Assembly: GCA_018063485.1 (NCBI GenBank)
Contig: JAGPBG010000025.1
Location: forward strand, 1-12,392
Direction: 5' to 3'
Source of the DNA: Cypionkella sp.
Lineage (GTDB): Bacteria > Pseudomonadota > Alphaproteobacteria > Rhodobacterales > Rhodobacteraceae
DNA: 12,392 nucleotides
This document shows, in pieces, positions 1-6,133 of this stretch. How positions within the stretch are numbered: the stretch's first letter is position 1; every line of letters starts with the position of its first letter. A program made the position numbers and the translations under genes. The notes beneath the pieces are model-generated. The model ran no database searches. It had not been told where the DNA came from and saw only the letters and a list, made by a program, of their open reading frames with translations.

Positions 1-1932
1 TTGCCTGCCCGTGCCAAGGCGATGGGGATCAGGGTTGAGGCCGGTCGCGCGATTGCCAAGGTCAAGGGCGGCAAGCGGGTGACGGGGGTGGCGATCTGTG
101 TTCAGGCCGGACAGGGTGCCGTGCTGGAGGAAATCGCTTGCGATGCGGTGGCAATGTCGGGCGGCTGGTCGCCGGTGGTTCATCTGTGGAGCCATTGCGG
201 CGGCAAGTTGACGTGGAATGCGGATCACGCCCATTTCCGCCCCGATGTCACCCGTCCACCGACCAATCAGGACGGTGCGGCGATGGTCACGGCCGTCGGC
301 AATGCCAATGGCGCGATGACGGCTGTTGAAGCGATGGCGGATGTGACAGCGCAGATGGCCGGGTTGCTGAAAGAGATGGGGCTAAAAGCGAAGGCTGGCG
401 GCGTGAAGGCCGAAGCGGTTGAGGAAGCCGCGATGGAAGCGGTCTGGATCATGCCGCAAGGTGCGACCCCTGCCATGAAGATGAAAATGTGGCTGGACTA
501 TCAGAACGATGTGAAAGTGTCTGACGTGCAGCTTGCCGCGCGCGAAGGCTATGAGAGTGTCGAGCATACCAAGCGCTATACGACGCTGGGGATGGCCACG
601 GATCAGGGGAAACTTTCGAATATCAACGGGTTGGCCGTTTTGGCTGGCGCACTGAATTCCGATATCCCGCAAGTCGGGACCACGACCTTCCGGCCGCCCT
701 ATACTCCGGTCACTCTGGGGGCCCTGGCAGGCGAGTCGCGTGGTGAGATATTCCAGCCGATCCGGCGCACGCCGATGCAGGGCTGGCACGAGTCGCACGG
801 TGCCTATCTGGAACCTGTCGGCCATTGGCGCAGGCCCTATTGCTTCCCGCGCGGGGCAGAAAGCCATGCGCAGGCGGTGGAGCGGGAAGTCTTGAACACC
901 CGCGCCGCCCTTGGGTTGCTGGACGCCTCGACGCTGGGCAAGATCATCGTCAAAGGGCCGGATGCGGGGAAATTCCTCGATATGCTTTACACCGGCGTGA
1001 TGAGCAGCCTGCCCATTGGCAAGTGCCGTTACGGGTTGATGTGCAGCGAAAGCGGCTTTTTGTCGGATGACGGCGTGGTGGCGCGCATTGATGAGGACAC
1101 CTGGCTTTGCCATACCACATCTGGTGGTGCAGATCGCATTCACGCCTGGATGGAGGATTGGCTGCAATGCGAATGGTGGGATTGGCAGGTCTATACAGCC
1201 AATGTGACCGAACAATATGCGCAGGTGGCCGTTGTTGGCCCGAATGCGCGCAAGCTGTTGGAAAAGCTCGGCGGGATGGATGTTTCCAAGGAAACCTTGC
1301 CCTTCATGCAATGGGCGGATGGCACATTGGCCGGGTTCCCGGTGCGGGTCTACCGGATCAGTTTCTCGGGCGAGCTTTCCTATGAGATCGCGGTTCCGGC
1401 AAGCCTTGGCGCCGCTTTCTGGGACGCCTGCCACGCTGCGGGGGCCGAGTTCGGAGCGATGCCTTATGGCACCGAAGCCCTGCATATCATGCGGGCGGAG
1501 AAGGGCTTTATCATGATCGGTGATGAAACCGATGGCACCATCATTCCGCAGGATCTTGGTCTGTCTTGGGCGATTTCCAAGAAGAAGGCGGATTTCCTTG
1601 GCAAGCGCGGGCAAGAGCGCAGCTTTCTTGCCTCGCCCGATCGCTGGCAGTTGACCGGATTTGAGACGCTTGACGGTTCAGTGATCCCCGATGGTGCCTA
1701 TATTGTTGAGGATGGGCATAACGCCAATGGACAGAGAAACGTGCAAGGGCGTGTAACTTCAACCTATTACAGCCCGACCTTAAAGCGCGGAATTGCGATG
1801 GGATTGATCCGTCATGCGCCCAAACGGATGGGCGAGGTGGTGGAGTTCACGGCGGGGGCGACTGGCACCATCAAGGCGCGGATCGTTGATCAGGTGTTCT
1901 TTGACAAGGATGGGGAGAAGCAGAATGTCTGA
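1..1932 (+). CDS. soxA: Sarcosine oxidase alpha subunit, C-terminal part (cut by window start)
   Basis: Large subunit of the heterotetrameric (alpha-beta-gamma-delta) sarcosine oxidase. The family oxidises sarcosine to glycine and H2O2 and passes the one-carbon unit to tetrahydrofolate. The frame is open to base 1, so the TTG there is not a start. The 643 visible residues are the C-terminal part of a family usually near 1000. Residues 1-125 are the end of the FAD/NAD-type domain (SGGWSPVVHLWSHCGGKL at 53-70). Residues 177-210 carry the family-typical stretch with EGYESVEHTKRYTTLGMATD. From about 250 to the end is the folate-binding aminomethyltransferase (GcvT-like) domain, including GEIFQPIRRTPMQGWHESHG and RISFSGELSYEIAVP. 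The stop codon overlaps the start of soxG, as expected for a soxBDAG-type operon. soxB and soxD would lie upstream, outside the window. No frameshift is seen. Confidence 0.95.
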   Translation: MPARAKAMGIRVEAGRAIAKVKGGKRVTGVAICVQAGQGAVLEEIACDAVAMSGGWSPVVHLWSHCGGKLTWNADHAHFRPDVTRPPTNQDGAAMVTAVGNANGAMTAVEAMADVTAQMAGLLKEMGLKAKAGGVKAEAVEEAAMEAVWIMPQGATPAMKMKMWLDYQNDVKVSDVQLAAREGYESVEHTKRYTTLGMATDQGKLSNINGLAVLAGALNSDIPQVGTTTFRPPYTPVTLGALAGESRGEIFQPIRRTPMQGWHESHGAYLEPVGHWRRPYCFPRGAESHAQAVEREVLNTRAALGLLDASTLGKIIVKGPDAGKFLDMLYTGVMSSLPIGKCRYGLMCSESGFLSDDGVVARIDEDTWLCHTTSGGADRIHAWMEDWLQCEWWDWQVYTANVTEQYAQVAVVGPNARKLLEKLGGMDVSKETLPFMQWADGTLAGFPVRVYRISFSGELSYEIAVPASLGAAFWDACHAAGAEFGAMPYGTEALHIMRAEKGFIMIGDETDGTIIPQDLGLSWAISKKKADFLGKRGQERSFLASPDRWQLTGFETLDGSVIPDGAYIVEDGHNANGQRNVQGRVTSTYYSPTLKRGIAMGLIRHAPKRMGEVVEFTAGATGTIKARIVDQVFFDKDGEKQNV

Positions 1933-2476
1933 TCCGGTAAGCGCCCTCGGGCAGGCGTCTTTCGACGGCTTTGCCAAAATTCGCGAGATCGGGCCTTTGG
2001 GCATGATCACTCTGCGCGCCAAGCCTGATGTGAAAGGCCTTGATGCGGCGATCATGGCGGCGGTGGGCACGGGTCTGCCAGCACAACGCCGCATTGTTCA
2101 ACTTGGTGGCAAGGCCGCAGCCTGGATGAGCCCGGATGAATATCTGTTGGTGATGCCTTATGCCGAAACCGGAGCCGCGATGGCGGCTTTGGACCTGGCT
2201 TTGAAAGGGCAGCATCATCTGGCGGCTGTCGTGTCAGATGCGCGGGCGGTGTTTCGCATCGAAGGGCCAAAAGCCGCACAGGTTTTGGCCAAGCTCTCGC
2301 CCGTTGATCTGGGCGCGATGGCCCCCGGCGAATTGCGCCGGACCCGCGCGGCACAGGTTGCGGCAGCCTTTTGGGCGGCGGATGGCGGCTATACGCTGGT
2401 CTGTTTCCGCTCGGTTGCCTCGTATGTGATGGGGCTCTTGACCCATTCGGCGATGCCTGGCTCTGAGTTGGACTGA
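1925..2476 (+). CDS. soxG: Sarcosine oxidase gamma subunit
   Basis: Small gamma subunit of heterotetrameric sarcosine oxidase, 183 residues. In this family it is a structural partner of alpha and is related to the folate-binding GcvT fold, without a catalytic site of its own. The ATG at 1925 is chosen because GGGGAG lies 7 bases upstream and the protein then opens MSDPVSALG as expected; an open frame reaching back to 1814 would add 37 residues that are only a shadow of soxA. The start overlaps the soxA stop by 8 bases, so the two are translationally coupled. Visible features are the IGPLGMITLRAKPD segment near residues 22-35, the WMSPDEYLLVMP segment near 67-78, and SDARAVFRIEGPKA near 104-117. 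It is probably the last gene of the operon: a hairpin follows the stop, then sodB with its own spacer. Confidence 0.92.
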   Translation: MSDPVSALGQASFDGFAKIREIGPLGMITLRAKPDVKGLDAAIMAAVGTGLPAQRRIVQLGGKAAAWMSPDEYLLVMPYAETGAAMAALDLALKGQHHLAAVVSDARAVFRIEGPKAAQVLAKLSPVDLGAMAPGELRRTRAAQVAAAFWAADGGYTLVCFRSVASYVMGLLTHSAMPGSELD

Positions 2477-2481
2477 GCGAG

Positions 2482-2503
2482 AGCGGCGGCCATTGCCGCC
2501 GCT
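2482..2503 (+). terminator. Hairpin after soxG, possible terminator without T-tract
   Basis: A perfect 9-bp inverted repeat (AGCGGCGGC / GCCGCCGCT) with loop CATT starts 6 bases after the soxG stop. It is very stable by base composition, but TGCCGTTG rather than a T run follows. It may end the sox transcript with Rho, protect the 3' end, or attenuate read-through into sodB. Confidence 0.5.
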
Positions 2504-2554
2504 TGCCGTTGACCGCGCGCGCATCGGGTGCCAAGCGGGCCGTGAAACAAGCGG

Positions 2555-2584
2555 GCTGTGAAAATCGCCGCTGTGAAAATCGCC
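2555..2584. repeat. 15-bp perfect tandem repeat, two copies
   Basis: GCTGTGAAAATCGCC occurs twice with no gap (2555-2569 and 2570-2584). A degenerate third copy, GCCGTGAAA, lies just upstream at 2539-2547. The repeat lies in the soxG-sodB spacer about 95 bases upstream of the sodB -35 candidate. It could be a replication-slippage duplication or repeated binding sites; nothing in the sequence decides between these. Confidence 0.75.
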
Positions 2585-2677
2585 ATCGTGCAGCGGAACT
2601 GATTTGGCGCGAAAAGCGTTTCTTCATCGGTCCGCCGATTTGGCTCCACGCAGGCCGGAGTGAAGTCAGGTACGCCC

Positions 2678-2706
2678 TTGACCTTCCTCGGCTCTGCCCC
2701 CTTATT
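2678..2706 (+). promoter_or_regulatory. Candidate sigma-70-type promoter of sodB
   Basis: TTGACC (2678-2683) is a good -35 match. A 17-base spacer leads to CTTATT (2701-2706), which is a weak -10. A transcript would start about 30 bases before the sodB ATG, with AGGAG at 2732-2736 as ribosome site. The weak -10 keeps this tentative. Confidence 0.35.
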
Positions 2707-2743
2707 GAGCGACAAGAACCGCGTTTAGAACAGGAGACTACTC

Positions 2744-3343
2744 ATGGCTTTCACCCTTCCCGATCTGCCCTATGCCCATGATGCCCTTGCCGCACATGGC
2801 ATGTCAAAAGAGACGCTGGAGTTTCACCACGACCTGCACCACAAGGCCTATGTCGACAATGGCAACAAGCTGATTGCCGGCACCGAATGGGAGAACAAGT
2901 CGGTCGAAGAGATCGTCAAAGGCACCTATCAGGCGGGTGCCGTGGCGCAGAACGGCATTTTCAATAATGCGTCACAGCATTGGAATCATGCGCTGTTTTG
3001 GGAGATAATGGGACCAAAAGGCAAAGCGATGCCAGGGGCTTTGGAAAAGGCGCTGGTTGAGGCCTTTGGGTCGGTCGCCAAGTTCAAGGAAGATTTCTCG
3101 GCCGCAGGCGCGGGTCAGTTCGGCTCGGGCTGGGCCTGGTTGGTGAAAGACAAGGACGGCGCGCTGAAGGTGACCAAAACCGAAAACGGCGTGAATCCAC
3201 TTTGCTTTGGGCAAACAGCGCTTTTGGGCTGCGATGTGTGGGAGCATTCCTACTACATTGATTTCCGCAACAAGCGCCCAGCTTATCTCAGCAACTTCCT
3301 TGAGAAACTGGTCAACTGGGAAGCTGTCGCCGCCCGTATGTGA
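2744..3343 (+). CDS. sodB: Superoxide dismutase, Fe-type (Fe/Mn family)
   Basis: Cytoplasmic enzyme that dismutates superoxide to O2 and H2O2; 199 residues, normal for bacterial SodB, with no signal peptide. By alignment to E. coli SodB from memory, the four metal ligands are His28 (in EFHHDLHH), His82 (WNH), Asp164 and His168 (in DVWEHSYYID). The second-sphere glutamine is Gln78 in NNASQHWNH, the position used by iron enzymes. The position where manganese enzymes carry Gln is Gly149, so Fe is the likely metal; cambialistic use cannot be excluded. The ATG at 2744 has AGGAG 7 bases upstream and gives the typical MAFTLPDLPYAHDAL opening. It appears monocistronic: its own candidate promoter before it and a strong terminator after it. 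It is adjacent to a peroxide-producing oxidase operon, but co-regulation is not evident. Confidence 0.97.
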   Translation: MAFTLPDLPYAHDALAAHGMSKETLEFHHDLHHKAYVDNGNKLIAGTEWENKSVEEIVKGTYQAGAVAQNGIFNNASQHWNHALFWEIMGPKGKAMPGALEKALVEAFGSVAKFKEDFSAAGAGQFGSGWAWLVKDKDGALKVTKTENGVNPLCFGQTALLGCDVWEHSYYIDFRNKRPAYLSNFLEKLVNWEAVAARM

Positions 3344-3360
3344 TCTGATCCTGGGCTGAA

Positions 3361-3400
3361 ACAGGCCCGTCGGAGTGATGCGGCGGGCTGTTTTTTATTT
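3361..3400 (+). terminator. Intrinsic terminator of sodB
   Basis: The arm ACAGGCCCGTCG pairs with CGGCGGGCTGT around the loop GAGTGATG. One bulged G and one G-U pair are needed. The stem is followed at once by TTTTTTATTT. It lies 18 bases after the sodB stop and is a textbook Rho-independent terminator. Confidence 0.88.
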
Positions 3401-3572
3401 GCGCCATTGCCGTCTGCCAATGCACGGTAAAGCCAAGAATCCGGCCAAGGGGAAGGCAAATCGGTCCGAACAACTCGGCCAGCCGGATCCGTTGCAAAGA
3501 GCGGCGCAATTCATCAAGGCCGGCGAAATTCGCCCTGTTCGGCAAAGCGCGCCATTGGCTGTCTTGTTCAAT
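3401..3572. other. Spacer between sodB terminator and the LOG gene, no convincing gene
   Basis: About 170 bases between convergent genes. It contains the short palindrome GGCGAA-A-TTCGCC (3522-3534), about 40 bases beyond the LOG-gene stop on the minus strand; without a T run this is at best a weak terminator. A minus-strand open frame (start TTG at 3545) runs through the spacer and the sodB terminator into sodB. It lacks a ribosome site and a recognisable product, and I do not call it. Confidence 0.5.
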
Positions 3573-4142
3573 TCAGCGCTCTGATCGGGCGGCGTGGCGG
3601 TTGATGAGGTTCACCACCGCTGCAGCATCGGAAACGGTCTGGAAATGCGAGGTCAGGCTGGGGGCGGCAAAGCCTTGGGTGATGATATGATCCAACAGGT
3701 CGACAAGTGGCGTCCAGTAGCCCGAGCCATTCAGCAGCAAAATCGGCTTTTTGTGCAACCCGATCTGCGCCCAGGTCAGCACCTCGAAAAACTCGTCCAG
3801 ACTGCCTGCGCCACCCGGAAGCACCACGATGACATCGGCGTTCATGAACATCACCTTTTTGCGCTCGTGCATGGTTTCGGTGATGATGAGTTGGGTCAGA
3901 TCGCGCTTGCCGCTCTCAGCCCCCATCAGATGCGTCGGGATCACTCCCAAGGTTGCGGCACCCGCCGATTGCGCCGTGCGGGCAACTTCACCCATCAGCC
4001 CGATATCCCCCGCGCCATAGACCAACCGCCAGCCTTGGGCGGCGATGGCCGCCCCCAAAGCGCGGGCAGTGATGACGTGATCAGGATTTGTTCCCGAACG
4101 CGCGCCACAGAAGACACAGATCGACAGGGGTGTTTGGGGCAT
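3573..4142 (-). CDS. LOG-family protein (cytokinin riboside 5'-monophosphate phosphoribohydrolase type)
   Basis: 189-residue Rossmann-fold protein of the LOG (lysine-decarboxylase-like, TIGR00730) family. Characterised members release the free base and ribose 5-phosphate from N6-modified or plain AMP-type nucleotides; they are not decarboxylases. Visible motifs are [10 protein letters not shown] (8-17), [14 protein letters not shown] (41-54), the catalytic-arginine segment MHERKK (91-96) and [12 protein letters not shown] (109-120), the family's PGGxGTxxE with Ser in place of Thr. The start at 4142 gives the typical [13 protein letters not shown] opening and a normal length. The frame extends open as far as 5027, but that part is only the mirror of the LysM gene. 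AAGG about 10 bases upstream is a modest ribosome site. The gene is divergent from the LysM gene, with a 103-base shared spacer. The in vivo substrate in this bacterium is unknown; nucleotide salvage is the safe guess. Confidence 0.93.
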   Translation of the reverse strand: MPQTPLSICVFCGARSGTNPDHVITARALGAAIAAQGWRLVYGAGDIGLMGEVARTAQSAGAATLGVIPTHLMGAESGKRDLTQLIITETMHERKKVMFMNADVIVVLPGGAGSLDEFFEVLTWAQIGLHKKPILLLNGSGYWTPLVDLLDHIITQGFAAPSLTSHFQTVSDAAAVVNLINRHAARSER

Positions 4143-4245
4143 TCGGGGCGCCTTGGGAAAAACAGTTGCGTTGGGCGGTGATATAAGGGTTTTCTGGCAA
4201 AGGAAAGCAGGGGCCGGGAACAGGCCGCGCGGTTTGGGGGATGGC
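4143..4245. promoter_or_regulatory. Divergent promoter region between LOG and LysM genes
   Basis: The spacer of 103 bases must hold promoters for both directions. The best visible element is TATAAG at 4182-4187, a strong -10 match on the plus strand about 60 bases before the LysM start. Its complement gives TTATAT on the minus strand about 40 bases before the LOG start. No good -35 at 17 bases is seen on either strand, so exact promoters are not assigned. Confidence 0.35.
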
Positions 4246-5724
4246 ATGTCGGCTTGGCAAGAAATGGGAAAAGGCGGCAAGGCAGGTTTGGCGGCTGGTG
4301 CGGTCGCGGTCTTGGCGCTTGTGGGCTGGGCTGTATGGCCGGGCGGGGAGTCTGTGGTATCGGTGGTAGAGCCGCCCTTGGTTGCCCCTGAGTCAAGCGC
4401 GGCATCGCAGGTGGTTGCCTCTGTTGCGCAAGATGCGACGACTGCCACGCCGGAGGTGGCGACGGTGGACCCGGTAACACCGCAGGTTGCCGCGCTGCAA
4501 GTGGCAACGGTGGATCCCGCGCCCGCTGTGCAAGAGGTGGCATCGGTCCCCTCTGCTGTCGCAATCGCTCCGCCACGTTTCGATGTTGTGCGGGTGGAGC
4601 CGGATGGCACCACAACGATCGCCGGAGCGGCGCTGGCCGGGTCAATGGTGCTCTTGCGGTTGGACGGTATTGATATTGCGCAGACAAAAGCTGATGCGCA
4701 GGGGAAATTCGCGATCCTCACCACTTTGCCTGCCAGCGCGCAGCCAAGGCTGATGTCATTGGCAATGCGGCTGGCCGATGGCAGCGAGGTGTTGTCGCAA
4801 GAAACCGTCGCCGTTGCGCCAACCCGGCAACCCGCGCCCGAGGTGGCCGAAGTGGCGCAGCCAGAGGTGGTGGAGACGCTGAAGTCCCCACCGCCAGCTC
4901 TGACGGCAGAAGAACCGGCGCAGATCGCCAATGCGCCAGCGGCTGAAGCCCCGCCTGCCGCCCTGTTGGTGACCAATGACGGCGTCAAGGTGTTGCAATC
5001 GGGTGGTGACGCGGTGACCAATGTCACGCTTGACGCGATTGCCTATGCGCCGGATGGGGCGGTGCAACTGGCGGGCAGCGGCACCGCTTTGGCCTTTGTG
5101 CGGATCTATCTGGATGGGGCCGAAACCGGGGCGGCCGCGATTGCAGCGGATGGCCGCTGGGCTGTCACTTTGCCGGATGTTGCGGCAGGGATTTATGTGC
5201 TGCGGGTTGATCAGATCGACGCGGCAGGCAAAGTGGCCTCACGCTATGAGACCCCGTTCAAACGCGAAACGCTGGCGGCTTTGGCGAGTGCCTCTGAGGA
5301 TGCGCCGGTTGCGGTTGAGGGGGCTGAGGCCGCAAAGGCGGCAGACGCCGTAGCGGAGGCCGATGTCTCTGTTGCGCCACAAGCGCCTGTTGTGCCGCAA
5401 GTTTCCGCTGCGCTTTCAGGGGCTACTGCGCCTGAGTCACTTGCAACCGCTGCGCCTGTCGTCGAGATGACTGCGACAGAGCCAGTGGCGCAAGTGCCCG
5501 TCGCACCCTCGCTTGAGGGCGGGACCGAGGCACCAGCGGCCCCGAGCAAGCCCGCGCCGGTTTCGGTGACGGTGCAACCCGGCTTTACCCTATGGGGCAT
5601 TGCCAAGACCGAATTTGGCGATGGGGTACTTTATGTGCAGGTTTTTGAGGCCAACAAGGACAAGATCCGTGATCCGGATCTGATCTATCCGGGGCAGGTT
5701 TTCACGCTTCCGGGGGCACAGTAA
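4246..5724 (+). CDS. Membrane-anchored LysM protein with two Ig-like modules
   Basis: 492-residue envelope protein. After a short basic N-terminus there is one hydrophobic segment (about 14-31, [19 protein letters not shown]) acting as signal anchor, so most of the chain should be periplasmic. Residues 35-110 are a Val/Ala/Pro/Thr-rich spacer with VATVDP twice. Two similar beta-rich Ig-like modules follow, at about 112-190 and 245-340, each with PDG, then LDG, then a (D/A)DG or AQG turn and a hydrophobic strand. A second Ala/Pro-rich linker (345-438) leads to a C-terminal LysM domain (440-490: [20 protein letters not shown] through [14 protein letters not shown]), a peptidoglycan-binding fold. 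The ATG at 4246 is preferred over the open frame from 4153, which would overlap the divergent promoter region; GGGGG lies just upstream. There is no catalytic domain, so a scaffold or tether role is the inference. Its last 23 bases overlap the convergent ArsR gene. Confidence 0.88.
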   Translation: MSAWQEMGKGGKAGLAAGAVAVLALVGWAVWPGGESVVSVVEPPLVAPESSAASQVVASVAQDATTATPEVATVDPVTPQVAALQVATVDPAPAVQEVASVPSAVAIAPPRFDVVRVEPDGTTTIAGAALAGSMVLLRLDGIDIAQTKADAQGKFAILTTLPASAQPRLMSLAMRLADGSEVLSQETVAVAPTRQPAPEVAEVAQPEVVETLKSPPPALTAEEPAQIANAPAAEAPPAALLVTNDGVKVLQSGGDAVTNVTLDAIAYAPDGAVQLAGSGTALAFVRIYLDGAETGAAAIAADGRWAVTLPDVAAGIYVLRVDQIDAAGKVASRYETPFKRETLAALASASEDAPVAVEGAEAAKAADAVAEADVSVAPQAPVVPQVSAALSGATAPESLATAAPVVEMTATEPVAQVPVAPSLEGGTEAPAAPSKPAPVSVTVQPGFTLWGIAKTEFGDGVLYVQVFEANKDKIRDPDLIYPGQVFTLPGAQ

Positions 5725-6046
5725 CCGCCGGATTTGGCGGGCAGCAGGCCAGAACCTCGGGGTGGTTGCAGCAGCAATCATTCAGCAGATAGGCGACGGT
5801 CTGTCCCATTCCCGCAGGGTTGACCGCATAAATCACGTTGCGCGCCTGTCTGCGCGAGCGTATCAGCCCGGCCTGTTCCAATGTGGAAAGGTGAAACGAC
5901 AGCCGTGACGCGGCCAAGCCCAGATGCCGCCCGATATCGCCCGCAGGCAAACCGGTTTTCCCCAATGGCATCAACAGCCGCAGCAAATGCAGCCGATCCG
6001 CATTGGCCAGCGCTGCAAAGGCTTCGAGGGCTTTACCTTGCTGCAT
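5702..6046 (-). CDS. ArsR/SmtB-family repressor with C-terminal cysteine cluster
   Basis: 114-residue winged-helix regulator of the ArsR/SmtB type, normal length. Residues 4-28 form the first helices ([20 protein letters not shown]). The helix-turn-helix is about 33-60 ([19 protein letters not shown], then [13 protein letters not shown]), followed by a beta wing (NVIYAVN, 70-76). The classical ELCVCDL metal site of E. coli ArsR is absent from the recognition region. Instead all five cysteines sit in the tail: Cys91, 92, 93, 101 and 102, with His95 between them. This resembles the C-terminal CC...C arsenite site known from Acidithiobacillus-type ArsR proteins. Thiophilic metal(loid) sensing is therefore likely, with arsenite as first guess. 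The gene is divergent from an Atm1-type exporter 87 bases away, and a palindrome lies 2 bases before its ATG. The 3' end overlaps the LysM gene by 23 bases. Confidence 0.92.
   Translation of the reverse strand: MQQGKALEAFAALANADRLHLLRLLMPLGKTGLPAGDIGRHLGLAASRLSFHLSTLEQAGLIRSRRQARNVIYAVNPAGMGQTVAYLLNDCCCNHPEVLACCPPNPAVTVPPEA
5725..5740 (+). terminator. Short hairpin directly after the LysM stop
   Basis: CCGCC and GGCGG pair around GGATTT, starting on the first base after the TAA. No T run follows, and the hairpin lies inside the convergent ArsR reading frame. It is a weak terminator candidate. Confidence 0.3.
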
Positions 6047-6048
6047 GT

Positions 6049-6072
6049 TTCAACTACTCATGAACTCTTGAA
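6049..6072. promoter_or_regulatory. Candidate operator of the ArsR-family repressor
   Basis: A 24-base imperfect palindrome, TTCAA-N4-TCATGA-N4-TTGAA, is exactly symmetric about the centre of TCATGA. It lies between the -10 box and the ATG of the repressor gene, where a bound dimer would block transcription. Size and dyad shape fit ArsR-family operators. Binding is inferred. Confidence 0.6.
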
Positions 6073-6075
6073 GCG

Positions 6076-6104
6076 AGATTAGACCAACCGTCGCCGGCAG
6101 ACAA
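6076..6104 (-). promoter_or_regulatory. Candidate promoter of the ArsR-family gene
   Basis: Read on the minus strand, TTGTCT (6104-6099) and TAATCT (6081-6076) are separated by exactly 17 bases. They lie immediately upstream of the palindrome at 6049-6072, giving a typical autoregulated layout: -35, -10, operator, start codon. Confidence 0.5.
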
Positions 6105-6105
6105 C

Positions 6106-6121
6106 CCTTGCCGTGGCAAGG
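6106..6121 (+). promoter_or_regulatory. Palindrome covering the Shine-Dalgarno of the ABC exporter
   Basis: CCTTGCCGTGGCAAGG is a 7-bp perfect inverted repeat with centre GT. The right arm contains most of AAGGA (6118-6122), the better-spaced ribosome site for the exporter start at 6134. As DNA it may be a second operator. As RNA, a hairpin with a slightly opened loop would hide the ribosome site. Confidence 0.5.
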
Positions 6122-6133
6122 ATCAGGGAATGA

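Noticed and set aside
382..1614. Minus-strand open frame of 410 residues opposite soxA
   Set aside because: soxA has clear family motifs along this stretch. The antisense frame is His/Arg/Pro-rich, typical of GC-rich mirror frames, and has no recognisable domain.
1..1932. TTG at base 1 as a true start of soxA
   Set aside because: The frame is open at the window edge and the protein starts in mid-domain; the N-terminal third of the family is simply outside the window.
3312..3545. Small minus-strand open frame (77 residues) after the LOG gene
   Set aside because: The start is a TTG without a ribosome site. The frame runs through the sodB terminator and into sodB, and no family is recognised.
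4143..5027. Long minus-strand extension of the LOG gene (open frame to 5027, 484 residues in total)
   Set aside because: It mirrors the LysM gene on the other strand. The Ala/Thr/Ser-rich translation is what Ala/Val codons give in antisense, and the LOG protein is complete from 4142.
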